A stretch of DNA of 64,000 bases from Pontibacter oryzae (lineage in GTDB: Bacteria; Bacteroidota; Bacteroidia; Cytophagales; Hymenobacteraceae), in the NCBI RefSeq assembly GCF_003576375.1, contig NZ_QWGE01000004.1, forward strand, positions 124,001-188,000, given 5' to 3'. Shown here one piece after another: positions 8,592 through 16,424 of the stretch. A program made the position numbers and the translations under genes. Numbering within the stretch: position 1 is the stretch's first letter; each line of letters begins with the position of its first letter. A model generated the notes under the pieces. That model made no database searches and was not told the origin of the DNA. It saw only the letters and a list, made by a program, of their open reading frames with translations.

Positions 8592-9347
8592 ATGATGATA
8601 AAGTTTTTAAAAAACTTATTTGGGGGAGGCGAGGACCCAGTGCTGGTGGCATCACTCAGTGAGCTGGCTGTGGATATGCATTCGCATATTCTGCCGGGCA
8701 TTGACGATGGTTCTGACAGCCTGGAGCAGTCGTTGGATTTGGTGCGTGCCATGAAGCAGCTGGGTTACCGTAAGCTGATCATGACGCCACACGTGATGAG
8801 CGATTTCTACAAAAACACGCCCGAAATTATCCGGGGAAAGCTTGCTTTGCTGCGCCAAGCCGTAGCTAAGGAAGGTATAGAAATGGAGCTGGACTGTGCG
8901 GCAGAGTATTACCTGGACGAGGGCTTTCTGGAAAAGCTGGAGAATGGGGAGGAGCTGCTAACCTTCGGAGAGAAATACTTACTCTTTGAGACATCATTCC
9001 TGAACGAGCCACTGAATCTGCGCGAAGCAATCTTTATGATGCGTGCCAAGGGGTACCAGCCGGTGCTAGCCCATCCAGAACGCTATACCTACTTCTATGG
9101 CAAGTATGACGAGTTGGTGGCCTTAAAAGACTTGGGCGTTTTGTTTCAGCCAAATATCAACTCCCTGGCAGGCTATTACTCGCCGGGGGCGAAAGATGTG
9201 GCTGAGCGCCTGATAGAGCAGGGCCTGGCAGATTTTCTGGGCTCAGATACGCATGGCCTGAAGCACATCAACTCCCTGCATAAAGTATTAAGCTCAAAGC
9301 ATCTGGTTAAAGCGCTGGCTTTGCCGCTTCGCAACAGGCAACTATAG
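8592..9347 (+). CDS. PHP-type tyrosine-protein phosphatase/exopolysaccharide regulator (CpsB/YwqE family)
   Basis: About 251 residues from ATG 8592; the frame is open upstream to a TTG at 8541, but MMIKFLKNLFGG gives the better start. The PHP metal motif DMHSHILPGIDDGS is present, followed by MTPHVM, CAAEYYLDE, LAHPERY and GSDTHG. These His/Asp residues bind a metal cluster, as in CpsB/Wzb-like manganese-dependent phosphatases that dephosphorylate bacterial tyrosine kinases controlling capsule export. There is no tyrosine kinase gene in this window, so its partner is unknown. It is followed 31 bases later by an SDR gene in the same direction. Confidence 0.88.
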   Translation: MMIKFLKNLFGGGEDPVLVASLSELAVDMHSHILPGIDDGSDSLEQSLDLVRAMKQLGYRKLIMTPHVMSDFYKNTPEIIRGKLALLRQAVAKEGIEMELDCAAEYYLDEGFLEKLENGEELLTFGEKYLLFETSFLNEPLNLREAIFMMRAKGYQPVLAHPERYTYFYGKYDELVALKDLGVLFQPNINSLAGYYSPGAKDVAERLIEQGLADFLGSDTHGLKHINSLHKVLSSKHLVKALALPLRNRQL

Positions 9348-9378
9348 TTATTTCCTCTAATTTATACTTCCTCAACGC

Positions 9379-10371
9379 ATGATCTTTGTAACGGGCGGCA
9401 GTGGCCTGATCGGCAGTTTTCTGATTCCGGAGCTAGTACGCCAAGGCCATCAGGTAAAAGCGCTCTACCGTGGGCAAACCCCTGCCATCGCTTATGCCGA
9501 CCAGGTGCTATGGGTTGAGGGAGATATTCTGGACCCGGTTATGCTGCGTGATGCCCTGCAGGGTGCGACGCATGTTTTCCATTGTGCCGGGTTGGTGTCT
9601 TATGCCCCGCAGGATGAGGAGCTGCTGAAGCAAATAAACATAGAGGGCACCGCCAATATAGTGGATGCCTGCCTGGAGGCCGGAAGTATAAAGCTGTGCC
9701 ATGTCAGCTCGATTGCTGCAGTTGGCCGGCCAAAAAACAAAGCCATACTTACGGAGCAGGCTAAATGGGACCCGGCAGCCGATTTGTCTGCTTACGCCAG
9801 CTCAAAGTACTTTGGTGAACTGGAAGTATGGCGCGGCGTAGCCGAGGGGCTCGATGCCGTTATCGTTAACCCGTCTATCATACTTGGCCCTGCCGACTGG
9901 AGCCGGAGCAGCACGCAACTGTTTAAGTATGTGTATAATGAGCGCCTCTACTACACCGCCGGGGAGGCCAATTTTGTGGATGTGCGCGATGTGATTGAAA
10001 CAATGCTGCGCCTGGCCTTCTCGGAAATATCAGGAGAAAGGTTTATATTAAATGCTGAGAAACTGAGCTACAAGACTTTTTTTGAGCAGGTAGCTAACTG
10101 TTTCGATAAAAAAGCCCCCGCTTTAAAAGTACCCCCTTTTGTGGCTGAGGTCGTTTGGCGATTGGAGCACGCCCGCTCGTGGCTTACAGGCCGCCGGCCA
10201 CTCATCACCAAAGACACGGCCAGGGTAGCCAAGAAAACACACTTTTTCAGTAACGATAAAGTTAAAAAGGCACTTGGGTTCGAGTTTAGGCCGGTAGCGG
10301 AGTCGGTGCAGTGGGTTTGCACGGAATTAGGGCGGCAGGCTGGCAAAGCAGCGCTGCAAAAAGCAGAATAA
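9379..10371 (+). CDS. NAD-dependent epimerase/dehydratase (extended SDR)
   Basis: 330 residues. The Rossmann motif TGGSGLIG is at the N-terminus. The catalytic Ser region is CHVSSIAAVG and the YxxxK pair is in AYASSKYFGE, followed by VNPSIILGP. The C-terminal substrate domain ends in a dihydroflavonol-reductase-like region (FFSNDKVKKALGFEFRPV). It resembles 3-beta-HSD or DFR-like SDRs of Bacteroidota, whose substrates are mostly unknown. It lies between the PHP phosphatase and a TPR gene on the same strand. Confidence 0.85.
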   Translation: MIFVTGGSGLIGSFLIPELVRQGHQVKALYRGQTPAIAYADQVLWVEGDILDPVMLRDALQGATHVFHCAGLVSYAPQDEELLKQINIEGTANIVDACLEAGSIKLCHVSSIAAVGRPKNKAILTEQAKWDPAADLSAYASSKYFGELEVWRGVAEGLDAVIVNPSIILGPADWSRSSTQLFKYVYNERLYYTAGEANFVDVRDVIETMLRLAFSEISGERFILNAEKLSYKTFFEQVANCFDKKAPALKVPPFVAEVVWRLEHARSWLTGRRPLITKDTARVAKKTHFFSNDKVKKALGFEFRPVAESVQWVCTELGRQAGKAALQKAE

Positions 10372-10437
10372 ACTATTTGCAGCCTTAAAATGTAGTATGA
10401 AAAAAGCTGTTCTAGGGCAGCTTGTTGGATATTGGAG

Positions 10438-11835
10438 ATGAAAGAAGACTTTGAAGAACACAGCGAAGAGCTGGAACTGATACAACGTTTCGAGCGCATG
10501 CTCGGGAGCAACGAGACGGCATTTTTTGACCTCACAGACTTTGAGTATATCATTGATCACTATACCGCAAACTTTGAGTACAAGAAAGCCCTGGCCGCCT
10601 GCGACACAGCCCTGGTGCAGTACCCTTTTTCCACGGAGCTACAGATAGACAAGGCGCAGCTGCTGGCCATGTCAGGCAACTTTGAGGAAGCCCTTGTCAT
10701 GATTAACAAGGTAGCCGAAGTGGACCCGGAGAATGCCGACGTGCAGCTTACGCGCGGAATTATCTACACCCAACGCGGAGAGTTTAGGGAGGCGATAGAT
10801 TACTTTAAGAAAGCCCTGGCCTATGCCGACGACCGGGATGATATATACTTTAACATTGGGCTGGCTTATCAAACCTGGGGCAAGCTTGCCTCGGCCATAA
10901 AGTATTACAAAAAGTGCGTAGCCCTGAACCCCGAGAACGAGGCCGCAATGCAGGAAGTGCTTTACTGCATGGACCTGACGAATGTAATGAGCGAGCACCT
11001 GCCGTTTTTCCAGAAGTTCGTGGACGACGACCCATACTCGTATGTGGCCTGGTTTAACTTGGGCAACCTGTATAACAAGATGGGCGCTTACGAAAAAGCT
11101 ATCTCAGCGTACGATTACGCCACGCTCATTCGCCCGGATTTTATCACGGCTTATAACAACATGGCTAATGCGCTGGTGTACCAGGGGCAGTACCTAAAGG
11201 CCATTGAGGCATTCAATGCCATGATTGAGCACGGTGAGCCCAACGCGGAAGTATATTGCAACATCGGGGAGTGCTACGAGAAAATGCAGCAGTGGGACCT
11301 TTCGCGTCGCTACTACCAAAAATCAGTGGACCTGGACCCGGAGATGGACGAGGCCTGGTTTGGTATCGGGGTGATTCTGGATGCGCAGGAAAAATGGTAT
11401 GAGGCCGTGCACTTCTTTAAAAAGGCAGTGGAGCTTTACGATGACAGTGCAGATTACTGGGTAGCGCTGGCCGCAGCAGAATACCAAGTGGGCCATGTGG
11501 TGTCGGCGCTGGAGAGCTATGAGCGCGCCTCCGGCATTCGTCCGGACGATAAGAACATCTACCTCAATTGGTCTATCATACTTTTTGAGCAGGGCAATTT
11601 TGAAGAAGCAACAGACATTATTTTAAACGCCATAGAGCTGCAACCAAAAGAGGCAGAGCTCTATTACAGGGCATGCGCCTACATGCTTTCCGCAGGAAAA
11701 TACCGCGAGGCTTATAATTATCTGGAAAATGCATTAATTTTGGACTTCGATAAGCACAAGCTGCTGTTCGAGTTCTTCCCTGAGCTGGAATCGCAGCGTG
11801 CATTAGCCCGATTAATTGATCAGTACCGCAAATAA
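10438..11835 (+). CDS. tetratricopeptide-repeat protein
   Basis: 465 residues from ATG 10438; the frame also opens at a TTG six bases earlier. It is made almost entirely of TPR units, for example GEFREAIDYFKKALAYADD, GKLASAIKYYKKCVALNPE, GAYEKAISAYDYATLIRPD and KWYEAVHFFKKAVELYDD. I count about ten to eleven repeats. No signal peptide is present, so it acts in the cytoplasm as a scaffold. It ends six bases before the comA-like gene and is probably co-transcribed with it. Confidence 0.88.
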   Translation: MKEDFEEHSEELELIQRFERMLGSNETAFFDLTDFEYIIDHYTANFEYKKALAACDTALVQYPFSTELQIDKAQLLAMSGNFEEALVMINKVAEVDPENADVQLTRGIIYTQRGEFREAIDYFKKALAYADDRDDIYFNIGLAYQTWGKLASAIKYYKKCVALNPENEAAMQEVLYCMDLTNVMSEHLPFFQKFVDDDPYSYVAWFNLGNLYNKMGAYEKAISAYDYATLIRPDFITAYNNMANALVYQGQYLKAIEAFNAMIEHGEPNAEVYCNIGECYEKMQQWDLSRRYYQKSVDLDPEMDEAWFGIGVILDAQEKWYEAVHFFKKAVELYDDSADYWVALAAAEYQVGHVVSALESYERASGIRPDDKNIYLNWSIILFEQGNFEEATDIILNAIELQPKEAELYYRACAYMLSAGKYREAYNYLENALILDFDKHKLLFEFFPELESQRALARLIDQYRK

Positions 11836-11841
11836 AATCAA

Positions 11842-12615
11842 ATGAACTATACACTGAATAGCATTCCGGAGCGCCCGGTTAAACCACGCGAACGGGGCTT
11901 TACCATGGCCATGGACAAAGGGCTTAGCATTCGGGAAGTGGAAGACTTTCTGGAGGTAGCCGGAGAATACGTTGATATTGTGAAGCTTGGCTGGGGCACG
12001 TCTTTCGTGACACCTAACCTTAAACAGAAGCTGGAGGTGTATAGAGCCGCCGGTATCCCTACATACTTTGGCGGTACCCTGTTCGAGGCGTTTATTGTGC
12101 GTAACCAGTTTGATGACTACCGCCGTGTGCTGGACGAATTCGGGATGACGTTCGCGGAAGTATCGGATGGTTCTTTAGAGATGCCGCACGACGAAAAGTG
12201 CGAGTACATCGCTAAACTGTCGGAGCAAGTTACTGTGCTGTCGGAGGTAGGCTCCAAGGATGCAGAGAAGATCATTCCGCCATACATGTGGATCAAACTG
12301 ATGCAGGCTGAGTTGGAAGCAGGCGCCTGGAAAGTGATTGGCGAAGCCCGCGAAGGCGGTAACGTTGGCCTTTTCCGCTCTACCGGCGAGGTGCGCAGCG
12401 GCCTTGTGGAAGAGATTCTTACGCAGATTCCGTTTGAGAAAATACTATGGGAGGCCCCTCAAAAAGCGCAGCAAGTATGGTTTATCAAGCTTTTAGGAGC
12501 TAACGTAAACTTGGGCAACATTGCGCCAAGCGAGGTTATTCCGCTGGAAACAATCCGGTTGGGCTTGCGTGGCGATACCTTCGATCATTTCCTGAACATG
12601 GAAAAACCTTGCTAA
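11842..12615 (+). CDS. comA: phosphosulfolactate synthase (ComA family)
   Basis: 257 residues, full length for the family. ComA adds sulfite to phosphoenolpyruvate to make (R)-phosphosulfolactate, the first step of coenzyme M synthesis in methanogens; the related Bacillus YitD supports sulfolactate formation. Motifs in order are TMAMDKGLSIREVEDFLE, DIVKLGWGTS, GIPTYFGGTLFE, EVSDGSLEMP, VLSEVGSKD, EAREGGNVGLF and ANVNLGNIAP. The basic and acidic barrel residues for PEP and magnesium (K in VKLGWG, E in SEVGSK, E in GEAREG) are kept. Coenzyme M is not expected here; a sulfonate pathway such as sulfolactate or sulfonolipid supply is inferred. Confidence 0.9.
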   Translation: MNYTLNSIPERPVKPRERGFTMAMDKGLSIREVEDFLEVAGEYVDIVKLGWGTSFVTPNLKQKLEVYRAAGIPTYFGGTLFEAFIVRNQFDDYRRVLDEFGMTFAEVSDGSLEMPHDEKCEYIAKLSEQVTVLSEVGSKDAEKIIPPYMWIKLMQAELEAGAWKVIGEAREGGNVGLFRSTGEVRSGLVEEILTQIPFEKILWEAPQKAQQVWFIKLLGANVNLGNIAPSEVIPLETIRLGLRGDTFDHFLNMEKPC

Positions 12616-12642
12616 GAGGTTAAAGTATAAATCCAAAAGTAT

Positions 12643-12677
12643 AAATTGCCCGTGAGGTATGGCCCCACGGGCAATTT
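12643..12677. terminator. intrinsic terminator after comA
   Basis: Inverted repeat AAATTGCCCGTG ... CACGGGCAATTT. It is preceded by two copies of AAGTATAAAT (from about 12623 and 12636). A T-rich stretch (CCGTTTTAG) follows. Confidence 0.75.
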
Positions 12678-12713
12678 CCGTTTTAGCCATACAAGTATAG
12701 CCTTAAACAATTT

Positions 12714-13658
12714 ATGGAAAGAAGATCTTTACGAGAGTACCTGCTGCTGTTTGCCAAAGGCGCAGGCATGGGCGCGGCTGATGTAGTGCCGGGCGTGTCG
12801 GGTGGCACCATCGCTTTTATCACCGGAATTTATGAAGAGCTATTAGGCTCTATCCGCTCGGTAAACGGGGAGGCCATTAAGCTATTGCTGCGCCTCAACC
12901 TGAAAGGTTTCTGGAAGCACATCAACGGCAATTTCCTAGTGGTGCTGATCGGGGGTATTCTTTTCTCCATCGCTTCGCTCTCGCGGGTTATACTTTACCT
13001 ACTGGAGAATTTCCCGGAGATGCTCTGGTCGTTTTTCTTTGGGCTGATTGTAGCCTCAGCAGTGGTGGTTAGCAAAAAGATCACCCGCTGGCGGCCCGCA
13101 GTTATACTTTCTGGCCTTGTTGGCGCCGCTATTGCCTATTATGTCACGGTTGCTACGCCTACCCAATCACCGGAAGCCTATTGGTTTATTTTCCTGTCGG
13201 GGGCTATTGCGATTTGCGCCATGATCTTACCCGGCATTTCCGGAAGCTTCTTGCTGGTGCTGCTGGCCAAGTATGAGTTTATACTTAACTCCGTGAAAGA
13301 GCTGAAGCTAGATGTAATCATAACCTTTGGCCTGGGCTGCGTAACGGGCATTCTGGCTTTCTCGCATGTGCTGAATTATATGCTAAAGCGATACCATAAC
13401 ATAACGGTGGCGCTGCTAACGGGCTTCATGGTTGGGTCTCTGAACAAAGTATGGCCCTGGAAGGAAACCATCGAAACCTACACCGACCGCCACGGAGAGG
13501 TAAAGCCACTGGTGCAGGAAAACGTGCTGCCAGGCAACTACGAGGCCATAACAGGGCAGGAGCCATACTTACTGTATGGCGTACTGCTGGCTATATTCGG
13601 CTTCCTGCTCGTGTACTTAATCGATCGGTTCACCGAGGACACAACTGTACAAGTATAA
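12714..13658 (+). CDS. popT: DUF368 polyprenyl-phosphate transporter (PopT family)
   Basis: 314 residues with about eight membrane segments. The two family signatures are FAKGAGMGAADVVPGVSGGTI near residue 15 and the inverted-repeat counterpart ICAMILPGISGSFLLVLLAKYE near residue 168. DUF368 proteins (PopT) recycle undecaprenyl phosphate across the inner membrane for peptidoglycan and surface-polymer synthesis. The gene starts 99 bases after comA behind a terminator and is followed 17 bases later by aroE. Three of its Ile-Leu pairs are written ATA-CTT, which creates the dispersed TATACTT motif. Confidence 0.88.
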   Translation: MERRSLREYLLLFAKGAGMGAADVVPGVSGGTIAFITGIYEELLGSIRSVNGEAIKLLLRLNLKGFWKHINGNFLVVLIGGILFSIASLSRVILYLLENFPEMLWSFFFGLIVASAVVVSKKITRWRPAVILSGLVGAAIAYYVTVATPTQSPEAYWFIFLSGAIAICAMILPGISGSFLLVLLAKYEFILNSVKELKLDVIITFGLGCVTGILAFSHVLNYMLKRYHNITVALLTGFMVGSLNKVWPWKETIETYTDRHGEVKPLVQENVLPGNYEAITGQEPYLLYGVLLAIFGFLLVYLIDRFTEDTTVQV

Positions 13659-13675
13659 ATCAGAACCACACTGCC

Positions 13676-14416
13676 ATGCGTAAATTCGGACTCATCGGTA
13701 AAAAGCTCAGCCACTCTTTCTCTAAAAAGTATTTCACGGAGAAGTTTAAGCGCGAGGGCATACTTGATGCGCAGTATGAGTTGTACGAGCTGCCTCATAT
13801 GGCGGGCCTGCCTGAGTTGCTGCAACAGGAGCCGGAACTGGTGGGCCTGAACGTTACGGTACCTTATAAAGAGCAAGTAATTCCGCTGTTAGACGAAATG
13901 GACGAGGCTGCGGCACAGATTGGGGCCGTGAACACGATTAAGATTAGCGGCGGCAAAACCAAAGGCTTCAACACGGATTTCATAGCTTTTAAAAGTTCTC
14001 TGCAGGAGTTTTATCCAATACATAAGCAAAGTAAGGCCTTGGTGCTGGGTACAGGCGGTGCTGCCAAAGCTGTCTGGGCCGCACTGGATGCACTGGCCAT
14101 ACCCTTCTTGAAAGTATCCAGAACAGCGGGGGCAGGGCAGGTGAGCTACAGCCAACTCTCAGACCAGGTACTGCAGACGCATCAGCTCATCATCAATACT
14201 ACTCCAATAGGCATGTACCCGCAAGTGCAGGAAGCCCCAGAACTACCATTCAGTGGTATAACACAGCAGCATTATGTGTATGATTTAGTGTACAATCCGG
14301 AGGAAACGCTGCTTATGCAAAAATGTGCTGCCAATGGCGCTAAAGTAATAAACGGGTTGCCTATGCTATACCAGCAAGCGGATGCTGCCTGGAGTATTTG
14401 GAATTTTAAATATTAA
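13676..14416 (+). CDS. aroE: shikimate 5-dehydrogenase
   Basis: 246 residues from ATG 13676; the longer upstream frame overlaps popT and is not credible. It reduces 3-dehydroshikimate to shikimate with NADPH. The N-terminal motif KFGLIGKKLSHSFSKKYF binds shikimate. Catalytic Lys and Asp are in LNVTVPYKEQV and KGFNTDF, and the nucleotide loop is VLGTGGAAKAVWAAL. The C-terminus NGLPMLYQQADAAWSIW is typical. AroE is usually about 270 residues, so this is the compact Bacteroidota form. It follows popT by 17 bases and is probably co-transcribed. Confidence 0.95.
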   Translation: MRKFGLIGKKLSHSFSKKYFTEKFKREGILDAQYELYELPHMAGLPELLQQEPELVGLNVTVPYKEQVIPLLDEMDEAAAQIGAVNTIKISGGKTKGFNTDFIAFKSSLQEFYPIHKQSKALVLGTGGAAKAVWAALDALAIPFLKVSRTAGAGQVSYSQLSDQVLQTHQLIINTTPIGMYPQVQEAPELPFSGITQQHYVYDLVYNPEETLLMQKCAANGAKVINGLPMLYQQADAAWSIWNFKY

Positions 14417-14509
14417 GCAGTACAATTGTGAACGGTGTAAATAAAGTAGTTAAAGTACAACTTTATGCTGTGTTACATGCGTAAAAGGGATTGAACACGC
14501 CCTACTACC

Positions 14510-14914
14510 ATGCCGCACTTAAACACCCTTAAGCAAAAGGCGCATGCTTTCCATACCGAAGTCTACGCCTTATACTTAGCATACCGTGATTATCGTGTTA
14601 GATGGTATGCACGCGTGTTGCTGGCAATGGTTATAGCCTATGTGGTTAGCCCTCTTGATTTGGTGCCGGACCTTACCCCGGTTTTTGGCTACTTAGATGA
14701 TGTGGCGATGATAGTTTTCGTACTGCCAGCCTCGTATCAGCTTATTTCTAGGCAGGTAAAGCAAGAGTCCAGGCTGCAGGCTTACGAAGACATGAGCCAG
14801 ATAGACGGAAACTCATTTTTGGCATTAAAAGTGATAAGCTATACCTGGCTACTAATATTGGTACTGATTACTCTGATTAGCTATAAATTTTTATTTTTGG
14901 ATATACCCTACTAA
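14510..14914 (+). CDS. YkvA/DUF1232 family membrane protein
   Basis: 134 residues. The family core is WYARVLLAMVIAYVVSPLDLVPDLTPVFGYLDDVAMIVFVL: a hydrophobic segment, the invariant SPLDLVPD box, then a second segment. A further C-terminal membrane helix follows (TWLLILVLITLISYKFLFL). Function of the family is unknown. The stop codon lies within an AAGTAT-AAAC-ATACTT inverted repeat (14913-14928). Confidence 0.88.
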   Translation: MPHLNTLKQKAHAFHTEVYALYLAYRDYRVRWYARVLLAMVIAYVVSPLDLVPDLTPVFGYLDDVAMIVFVLPASYQLISRQVKQESRLQAYEDMSQIDGNSFLALKVISYTWLLILVLITLISYKFLFLDIPY

Positions 14915-14981
14915 GTATAAACATACTTCCGGGCAAGGTTTAAGATGATTTACAACTACTAAGAGCTTGCTGCGAAAGAAG

Positions 14982-15007
14982 AAAGCCTCCTGAATTCAGG
15001 AGGCTTT
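14982..15007. terminator. bidirectional terminator
   Basis: Perfect 26-base palindrome AAAGCCTCCTGAA/TTCAGGAGGCTTT centred on GAATTC, with A and T runs outside. It lies between convergent DUF1232 and wrbA genes. Confidence 0.88.
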
Positions 15008-15034
15008 TTAGTTTTACATCCGATGCTATATTTG

Positions 15035-15646
15035 TTAGCCGAAGAGCTTTTTGGCAATTTCAGCGGTATGTCTGCCCTGGAAGCGTGCACCCTCTAACTC
15101 GTTGTTGGTTGGGGTGCGCTCTCCCTGGCCACCGGCTATGGTAGAGGCCCCGTATGGCGAACAACCGGTTACTTCATCTACCTTGGCTTGGCCTTTAAAG
15201 CTGTAAGGCAGCCCTACAATGACTAGGCCCAGGTGTAGCAGCATGGTATGCACATGAAGGATGGTGGATTCCTGGCCACCGTGTAGCGTAGCGGTGCTCG
15301 TGAAGGCGCCGCCAACTTTTCCTACCAGTTCGTCTTTTGCCCAAAGCGGACCTGTCGAGTCAATGAAAGCCTGCATTTGGCTGCACATGTTGCCATACCG
15401 TGTAGGCGTACCCACAATAATGGCGGAAGCCTCGCGCATGTCGTCCAGGGTTACCACCGGGACTTTCTGCAACTCCTGCTGCGCCTCCTTTGCCCCAACC
15501 GACTCAATAATATCGTCGGGTAAGGTTTCTGCCACGCGGCGCAGCACTACTTCAGCGCCATCCACTTGTTTCACGCCCTCGGCAATGGCATCTGCCATTT
15601 TCTTCACATGCCCATAGAGCGAGTAATACATAATCAGTACTTTCAT
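15035..15646 (-). CDS. wrbA: NAD(P)H:quinone oxidoreductase, WrbA family
   Basis: 203 residues, the standard WrbA length. This FMN flavodoxin-like enzyme makes two-electron reductions of quinones and protects against oxidative stress. The FMN phosphate loop YYSLYGHVKKMAD is at the N-terminus. TPTRYGNMCSQMQAFID, GGAFTSTATLHGGQE and CSPYGASTIAG are WrbA signatures. The gene diverges from the ECF sigma factor; the 199-base interval contains a 14-base palindrome, TACTTTGCAAAGTA (15713-15726), that could be a shared control site. Confidence 0.95.
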   Translation of the reverse strand: MKVLIMYYSLYGHVKKMADAIAEGVKQVDGAEVVLRRVAETLPDDIIESVGAKEAQQELQKVPVVTLDDMREASAIIVGTPTRYGNMCSQMQAFIDSTGPLWAKDELVGKVGGAFTSTATLHGGQESTILHVHTMLLHLGLVIVGLPYSFKGQAKVDEVTGCSPYGASTIAGGQGERTPTNNELEGARFQGRHTAEIAKKLFG

Positions 15647-15845
15647 AGTTTATTTTTCAGGGGTGTAACAGTAATTTTCATAACTTAAACCGTCAGGTAA
15701 TCATTGCTTTACTACTTTGCAAAGTATGGTTTAAGGTATATACATGCGCTTGACCCTTTTGTTCTGTAAAAATAATTTCACACGCTTGCAACTATCTGGC
15801 TACAATCGGAATCATAGGGGTACATAAGCGTAAAACAGGCAACAT

Positions 15846-16424
15846 TTGAAGCTTTTTACAAAACCTAAATCCGACGAGGAGAAACTTATAGATGGATGCA
15901 TCGCAGGCAAACGCGAAATGCAGCACCAACTCTATGGCCTTTACTCCCGGAAGATGATGGCCGTTTGCCTGCGTTATGCACCCACTACCTTTGAGGCCGA
16001 GGATATCATGCAAGATGCTTTCGTGAAAGTGTTTAACAACCTGCACGCATTTAAGCGCGATTGCCCTGTAGAGTTTTGGATACGCCGCATTGTAGTTAAC
16101 ACAGCACTAAAGCACCTTCGCAGCAAACAGTTGCTCACCGTGTCGCATGAGGCCGAAGAGGTGGCAAACCTGAGCTCCGGAGAAGTAAACCTAAGTGGTT
16201 ATACTATGGATGAGCTTATGGCCATGATCCAGAGCCTGGCGCCGCGCTACCGCATGGTCTTTAACCTATACGCTATTGAAGGCTACAACCACAAGGAGAT
16301 CGGGGAAATGCTCGGCATCTCAGAGGGGACATCTAAATCACAATATTCACGCGCAAGGGCTATACTGCAAAGTATGTTGCTGCGCCAGGAAGAAAAAATA
16401 AAGGAACATGTCATCAGCAACTAA
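15846..16424 (+). CDS. ECF-type RNA polymerase sigma factor
   Basis: 192 residues. Region 2 reads YAPTTFEAEDIMQDAFVKVFNNLHAFK; region 4 reads LAPRYRMVFNLYAIEGYNHKEIGEMLGISEGTSKSQYSRAR, a helix-turn-helix for the -35 element. The start is TTG: an in-frame stop lies 12 bases upstream with no ATG between. The next gene overlaps the last 17 bases, which implies coupled translation with a membrane protein that likely controls this sigma factor. Confidence 0.92.
   Translation: MKLFTKPKSDEEKLIDGCIAGKREMQHQLYGLYSRKMMAVCLRYAPTTFEAEDIMQDAFVKVFNNLHAFKRDCPVEFWIRRIVVNTALKHLRSKQLLTVSHEAEEVANLSSGEVNLSGYTMDELMAMIQSLAPRYRMVFNLYAIEGYNHKEIGEMLGISEGTSKSQYSRARAILQSMLLRQEEKIKEHVISN

Noticed and set aside
13451..13675. 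75-codon N-terminal extension of aroE overlapping popT
   Set aside because: The extension is out-of-frame reading of popT; the AroE signature KFGLIGKKLSHSFSK starts directly after ATG 13676.
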